A DNA stretch of 64,000 bases from Dactylosporangium siamense. GTDB lineage: Bacteria; Actinomycetota; Actinomycetes; Mycobacteriales; Micromonosporaceae. The notes beneath the pieces are model-generated. The model did no database searches. It had not been told where the DNA came from and saw only the letters and a program-made list of their open reading frames with translations. Every line of letters starts with the position of its first letter. Position 1 is the first letter of the stretch. Positions 60,386-64,000 of the stretch are shown one piece after another. The stretch lies in contig NZ_BONQ01000071.1 in assembly GCF_016862795.1 (NCBI RefSeq), positions 1-64,000 of the forward strand. The letters are read 5' to 3'. Made by a program: the position numbers and the translations under genes.

Positions 60386-61753
60386 CTACGCGCCGCGCAG
60401 CTCAATGATCGAGATGTCAGGCGGCGCACCGAATCGCACCGGCGGCCCCCAGAAACCGGCGCCCCGCGTCACGTAGACCTGGGTGCCGTCGACCGTGCCG
60501 AGACCGGCCACCACCGGCGCCTCCAGGCCGACCAACAGGTTGAACGGCACCATCTGGCCGCCGTGGGTGTGCCCGGACAGCTGCAGGTCGACGCCGTGTT
60601 TCGCCGCGTCGTGCGCCTGCACCGGCTGGTGGGCGAGCAGCACGACCGGCCGGGACGCGTCACGACCGTCGAGCGCCTTGACGAAGTCGGGTCCGTCGCC
60701 GACGTCCTCGCCGGTCACGTCGTTGACCCCGGCGAGGTCCAGGCCCTGGACGTCGACGCGCTCGTTGCGCAGGACCCGGACACCCAGCGAGTTCACCTCG
60801 TCGATCCACTCCTGGTAGCCGGAGAAGTACTCATGGTTGCCGGTGACGAAGAAGCTGCCATGGCGCGCCCGCAGGTCCTGCAACGGCTCGGCGGCCGGGC
60901 CGAGCTCGGCGACCGAACCGTCGACCAGGTCGCCGACGATCGCCACCAGGTCCGCGTCGACCGAGTTGATCATCCGGACGATCCGCTCGGTGTGCGACCT
61001 GCCCAGCAGCGGCCCGAGGTGGATGTCGGACACCAGGGCGATCTTGAAGCCGGCCATGCTCGCGGGGAGCTTCGCCAGCCGGATCGGCACCCGCTTCAAC
61101 ACCGGCGCGCTCTTCGCCTGCCATGTGCCGATGCCGACGGCCGCCACGGACAGCGCCCCCGCCGTCGCGGCGAGGGACCGCCCGAGCAGCAGCCGGCGGG
61201 ACGGATCGAACCGGCCCTCCACCGCGGCCGGGGGCGGCTCCGACGAGGACCGGGCCGCCGCGACGGCGCTCCCGCCGTCCACGGCCACCGCGCCGTCCAC
61301 AGGATCCGCCGTGCCGGCCGCCCGGTTTTCCACAGCGCCGGCGGCCTCGTCCACAACCCCCTGCACAGGTCGGGTCCCTGTGTCCACAGGCAGCACGCCG
61401 TTGTCCACAGAGTTATCCACAGGCTGCACCGGCGTCCGCCGGGTCCAGCCGCGCAGCGCCAGTCGCGGCAGCTCCAGCAGCGCCAGCGTCACCAGCAGGT
61501 AGAACATCAGGGCCAACCACAGGAACCCGGGCCACGCCAGCACCGGCTGCGCGTGCAGCGGCAGCACCCGCGAACCGACCAGCGTCACCGGGATCAGCAC
61601 CCCGAGCAGCACCACGACCAGGGCGCCGACCCTGCGGCCGCGCCGCGTGGTCACCACGTCCTTGACGAGCCGTTTCCACAGATACCAGTGGATTCCGCCC
61701 ACGACGAGCAGCACGACGAGCAGCGCGATGATCAGGAAAAGCGCAGTGGACAC
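60386..61753 (-). CDS. membrane-anchored metallophosphoesterase
   Basis: The 455-residue protein has three N-terminal helices (about 4-25, 42-62, 73-98), a linker (about 105-190) made of 'PVDN', 'VVDE' and 'AVEN'-like units, a further hydrophobic segment, and a YkuE-type calcineurin-like phosphoesterase domain. Metal ligands are seen in 'LVSDIHLGP', 'VGDLVDG', 'GNHEYF' and 'LSGHTHGGQ'. It probably acts at the outer membrane face; the substrate is unknown. The linker DNA is unusual and carries a DnaA-box cluster. The GTG start lies four bases after moaD, so it is likely cotranscribed with moaA-moaD. Confidence 0.9.
   Translation of the reverse strand: MSTALFLIIALLVVLLVVGGIHWYLWKRLVKDVVTTRRGRRVGALVVVLLGVLIPVTLVGSRVLPLHAQPVLAWPGFLWLALMFYLLVTLALLELPRLALRGWTRRTPVQPVDNSVDNGVLPVDTGTRPVQGVVDEAAGAVENRAAGTADPVDGAVAVDGGSAVAAARSSSEPPPAAVEGRFDPSRRLLLGRSLAATAGALSVAAVGIGTWQAKSAPVLKRVPIRLAKLPASMAGFKIALVSDIHLGPLLGRSHTERIVRMINSVDADLVAIVGDLVDGSVAELGPAAEPLQDLRARHGSFFVTGNHEYFSGYQEWIDEVNSLGVRVLRNERVDVQGLDLAGVNDVTGEDVGDGPDFVKALDGRDASRPVVLLAHQPVQAHDAAKHGVDLQLSGHTHGGQMVPFNLLVGLEAPVVAGLGTVDGTQVYVTRGAGFWGPPVRFGAPPDISIIELRGA
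61293..61421 (+). promoter_or_regulatory. phased DnaA-box cluster inside a coding sequence
   Basis: Six same-direction nonamers end in CCACA: 61293 (CCGTCCACA), 61326 (TTTTCCACA), 61347 (TCGTCCACA), 61380 (GTGTCCACA), 61401 (TTGTCCACA, perfect actinobacterial box) and 61413 (TTATCCACA, perfect general box). Spacings are 33, 21, 33, 21 and 12 bases, close to whole helical turns. In the coding strand every box needs a codon ending in T before GTG (CCT, TCT, CCT, GTT, GCT, CCT), against the strong G/C-ending preference of the gene. Confidence 0.75.
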
Positions 61754-61757
61754 GTGC

Positions 61758-62003
61758 TCAGCCGCCCGCGAATGGTGGAAGGACGTCGATCGTCGCCGTC
61801 GCCGGCAGCGCCGCGTCGCGGTCGCGCCAGGACGTGCCGTCGACGAGGAACGAACAGGCCGTGAGCACCGAGGCGAGCTTCGGCCGCCCGGCCGTCAGGG
61901 CGGCCTCGAGCTCGCCCAGCGTCGCCGCCTCGATCTTCTCCTCGGGCACGCCGGCGGCCGCGCGGGCCCCGGCGAAGTAGCGCACGAGCAGCACCGCGGT
62001 CAT
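61758..62003 (-). CDS. moaD: molybdopterin synthase sulfur carrier subunit MoaD
   Basis: This 81-residue ubiquitin-like protein ends in Gly-Gly, the site of thiocarboxylation. 'VRYFAGARAAAGVPEEKIEAATLGELEAAL' and the final 'TIDVLPPFAGG' are typical. It partners MoaE, encoded 17 kb away. The ATG overlaps the moaA stop as ATGA, so translation is coupled; the frame open upstream to 62081 lies inside moaA. Confidence 0.93.
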   Translation of the reverse strand: MTAVLLVRYFAGARAAAGVPEEKIEAATLGELEAALTAGRPKLASVLTACSFLVDGTSWRDRDAALPATATIDVLPPFAGG

Positions 62004-63031
62004 CCCCCGATCGCCGACATGGGACGGGCAGGCTGCAGAAACTTCGGGTCGTCGATGCCGTGCCCGGCCGGCTTCGCCCACATCGCCTTGCGCCAGAGGT
62101 CGGCCAGCTCACCGTCGGTGGCCCCGGCCCGCAACGCGCCGCGCAGATCGGTCTCCTCCTGGCTGAACAGGCACGAGCGCACCGATCCGTCGGCGGTCAG
62201 CCGGGTGCGGTCACAGGCGCCGCAGAACGGCTGCGACACGCTCGCGATCACGCCCACCCGGGCGGGCCCGCCACCGATGCCGGAATGCCCCTCGACCAGC
62301 CAGGTCTCGGCGGGCGCACCGCCGCGCAGCGCCGGATCCGGGCGCAGGTCGAACGCCTCCTGCAACCGGCCGAGGATCTCCTTGCCGGTCACCATCTCCT
62401 CGCGCCGCCAGGTGTGGCCGGCGTCCAGCGGCATCTGCTCGATGAACCGCAGCTCATAACCGTGCTCGAGGGCGAACCGCAGCAGCGGCACCGCCTCGTC
62501 GTCGTTGACCCCGCGCAGCAGCACCGCATTCATCTTCACCGGCACCAGGCCGGCCGCGGCGGAGGCGGCGAGCCCGGCGAGCACGTCGGCGTGCCGGTCG
62601 CGGCGGGTCAACGCCTGGAACCTGGCCGGGTCGACGGTGTCCAGCGAGACGTTGACCCGGTCGAGCCCCGCTTCGGCGAGCGTCCCGGCGAGCCGGGCCA
62701 GGCCGACGCCGTTGGTCGTCAGCATGGTGCTCGGGCGCGGCTCCAGCGCGGCGACGGCCCGCACGATCCCGGGCAGTCCCCGGCGCAGCAGCGGCTCGCC
62801 ACCGGTGAAGCGGACCTCGGTCACGCCGAGCTGGGTGACCGCGACCTCGATCAGCCGCACGACCTCGTCGTCGGTGAGCAGCGTCGGGCTCGGCAGCCAG
62901 TCGAGCCCCTCGGCGGGCATGCAATACGTGCAGCGCAGGTTGCACCGGTCGGTCAGGGACACCCGCAGGTCGGTCGCCACGCGGCCGTGACGGTCGGCGA
63001 GACCGGCACCGGGCGGCTCCGAAAGCGTCAT
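62000..63031 (-). CDS. moaA: GTP 3',8-cyclase MoaA
   Basis: The 343-residue radical SAM enzyme starts molybdenum cofactor synthesis from GTP. The SAM cluster motif is Cys30-x3-Cys34-x2-Cys37 ('DRCNLRCTYCMP'), 'FTGGEPLLR' follows, and the C-terminal cluster is 'QPFCGACDRTRLTADG...SCLF'. Unlike many MoaA proteins it ends 'SAIGG', keeping the double-glycine tail. The ATG at 63031 has TACCGT seven bases upstream and no ribosome binding site, implying a leaderless mRNA. It heads a moaA-moaD-metallophosphoesterase unit. Confidence 0.95.
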   Translation of the reverse strand: MTLSEPPGAGLADRHGRVATDLRVSLTDRCNLRCTYCMPAEGLDWLPSPTLLTDDEVVRLIEVAVTQLGVTEVRFTGGEPLLRRGLPGIVRAVAALEPRPSTMLTTNGVGLARLAGTLAEAGLDRVNVSLDTVDPARFQALTRRDRHADVLAGLAASAAAGLVPVKMNAVLLRGVNDDEAVPLLRFALEHGYELRFIEQMPLDAGHTWRREEMVTGKEILGRLQEAFDLRPDPALRGGAPAETWLVEGHSGIGGGPARVGVIASVSQPFCGACDRTRLTADGSVRSCLFSQEETDLRGALRAGATDGELADLWRKAMWAKPAGHGIDDPKFLQPARPMSAIGG

Positions 63032-63062
63032 GCCCGAAACGGTACCCCAGCGGTATGACAGT

Positions 63063-63929
63063 TCAGAGGGCTCGAAGCATGGAGCGGACCGACTCACGGT
63101 ATGCGGCCCCGAACAGCGCCGTGTGCACCAGCAGAAGGTAGAGCCGGTGCAGCGGGACGCGGTCCTGCCAGCCGTCCGCGAGCGGCCACGCCTCGCCGTA
63201 AGCGGCCAGGAACCGGTCGTAGTGCGGAGCGCCGCCCCACAGGCCGAGCAGCGCCAGGTCGGTCTCGCGGTGCCCGCCGTGCGCGGCCGGGTCGACGAGC
63301 CAGCCGTCGCCGGAGCGGTCCCACAGCACGTTGCCCGGCCACAGGTCACCGTGGATGCGGCAGGGAGGCTCGGCGCCGCCGTACCCCTCGATGTCGGCGA
63401 TCACGCGCTCGACGCCGGCGACGTCCGCACCGGTCAGGGCGCCGTTGTCGATCGAGATGCGCAGGAACGGCAGCAACCGACGCTCGGCGAACCAGGGCGC
63501 CCAGGGGCCGTCCGAGGCGTCGTTGGGCAGCGCCGCCGTGCCGATGAACCCGGTCCAGGGCGCCCCGAACGCCGGCGCACCCGCCCGGTGCAGGGCCGCC
63601 AGCCGCTGACCGAGCCGCTCGGCGCCCTCCGGGGTGGCCTCGCCGTGCTCGATCCACTCGAGGGCGAGCAGCTCCGGCAGCTCGGCGATGACGTCCGGCA
63701 CCGGCACCGCGCCGGACTCCCGCAGCCAGCGCAGCCCGGCGGCCTCGGCGGCGAAGAATCCCACCGGCGGGTCCGCGAGGGACTTGCAGAAGATCGAGCT
63801 GCCGTCGTCGAGGGTGAGCCGCTGGGCGGTGCAGATCGACCCGCCCGGCACCGGGGTCTCCCGGATCCGCTGGTGCTTGATGAACACCGGCAGCTGCGCG
63901 GGATGCTCCTTCAGGTACTGCAGGTCCAT
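63063..63929 (-). CDS. fructosamine kinase-family protein
   Basis: The protein of about 288 residues belongs to the fructosamine/ketosamine-3-kinase family, which phosphorylates sugars attached to proteins and so reverses glycation. 'CRIHGDLWPGNVLWD' is the catalytic loop and 'LVDPAAHGGHRETDLALLGLWGG' the metal-binding segment. The ATG at 63929 is chosen; a GTG at 63941 directly follows the stop of the upstream gene and is an alternative. It pairs with a probable tyrosine phosphatase gene. Confidence 0.9.
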   Translation of the reverse strand: MDLQYLKEHPAQLPVFIKHQRIRETPVPGGSICTAQRLTLDDGSSIFCKSLADPPVGFFAAEAAGLRWLRESGAVPVPDVIAELPELLALEWIEHGEATPEGAERLGQRLAALHRAGAPAFGAPWTGFIGTAALPNDASDGPWAPWFAERRLLPFLRISIDNGALTGADVAGVERVIADIEGYGGAEPPCRIHGDLWPGNVLWDRSGDGWLVDPAAHGGHRETDLALLGLWGGAPHYDRFLAAYGEAWPLADGWQDRVPLHRLYLLLVHTALFGAAYRESVRSMLRAL

Positions 63930-63941
63930 CAGCGCGCCCAC

Positions 63942-64000
63942 TCAGCGGGCGGCGGTTCGCAGCGCGTCACGCGCGTCATCGTACGAGCGCAGCACCCCTC
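63942..64000 (-). CDS. 3' end of an upstream gene, possibly LMW tyrosine phosphatase
   Basis: The frame encodes the last 18 or so residues ('GVLRSYDDARDALRTAAR') of a gene that enters from beyond the window; its TGA abuts the GTG of the kinase gene. Low-molecular-weight phosphotyrosine phosphatases often precede fructosamine kinases in this group of actinobacteria, so that is my suggestion, but the fragment is too short to prove it. Confidence 0.45.
   Translation of the reverse strand, partial: GVLRSYDDARDALRTAAR

Noticed and set aside
57233-61864. 1543-residue plus-strand open frame opposite the endonuclease Q/UvrD gene and metallophosphoesterase
   Set aside because: Same reason: it is a mirror of real genes, shows no recognisable domain, and crosses two intergenic boundaries of the true genes.

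Overview
The window is high-GC DNA from an actinobacterium. Gene order matches the origin-proximal block of Mycobacterium tuberculosis and related actinomycetes: cwlM-trxA-trxB-anti-sigma-sigM-murJ-cca on the left, then padR/ino1, a DUF5318-like gene, ponA and rpsF-ssb-rpsR-rplI-dnaB. Other traits (a separate pseudokinase gene next to murJ, paired GT87 enzymes, a fructosamine kinase next to a phosphatase) make a Micromonosporaceae member my best guess, but that is inference. No rRNA, tRNA, CRISPR array, insertion sequence or prophage was seen.

Layout. 1-8.4 kb: a minus-strand envelope and redox block (murJ lipid II flippase, secreted-domain pseudokinase, ECF sigma factor and its membrane anti-sigma factor, thioredoxin reductase, thioredoxin, CwlM). 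8.7-17.7 kb: CCA-adding enzyme, membrane cyclophilin, glycosyltransferase, zinc-ribbon membrane protein, MFS transporter, NfeD/flotillin pair and Ogt. 17.8-29 kb: ino1-padR with a palindromic operator, a zinc-ribbon protein, penicillin-binding protein PonA followed by two GT87-type membrane glycosyltransferases, a large membrane protein and endonuclease IV. 29-37 kb: the ribosomal/replication operon (S6, SSB, S18, L9) with a structured leader, a von Willebrand lipoprotein, a small membrane protein and dnaB. DnaB carries a 442-residue intein inside its Walker A motif, and a cluster of DnaA boxes lies just upstream of the gene.

37-45 kb: a repeat-rich gap, a phosphoribosyltransferase, a membrane glycosyltransferase-like protein overlapping a GGDEF-EAL protein, and the molybdenum-cofactor genes moaC-mog-moeA-moaE. 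45-56 kb: a DoxX-like gene diverges from a five-gene set (SWIM zinc finger, DUF5691-like, MoxR AAA+, DUF5682-like, vWA). The last four genes overlap by 4-8 bases. The set carries an unusual number of internal repeats, and a convergent ORC/Cdc6-like ATPase follows it. It is the best candidate here for a poorly understood system.

56-64 kb: a membrane protein, an endonuclease Q-like/UvrD helicase fusion, a metallophosphoesterase, moaD-moaA, a fructosamine-kinase-like gene and the end of a probable tyrosine phosphatase. The linker of the metallophosphoesterase hides six phased, same-direction DnaA-box sequences. These are created by T-ending codons that go against the codon habit of the surrounding genes. 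Together with the cluster upstream of dnaB this suggests DnaA-binding loci outside the usual origin. Many genes have a TANNNT hexamer 6-7 bases before the start codon and no ribosome binding site, which points to frequent leaderless transcription.
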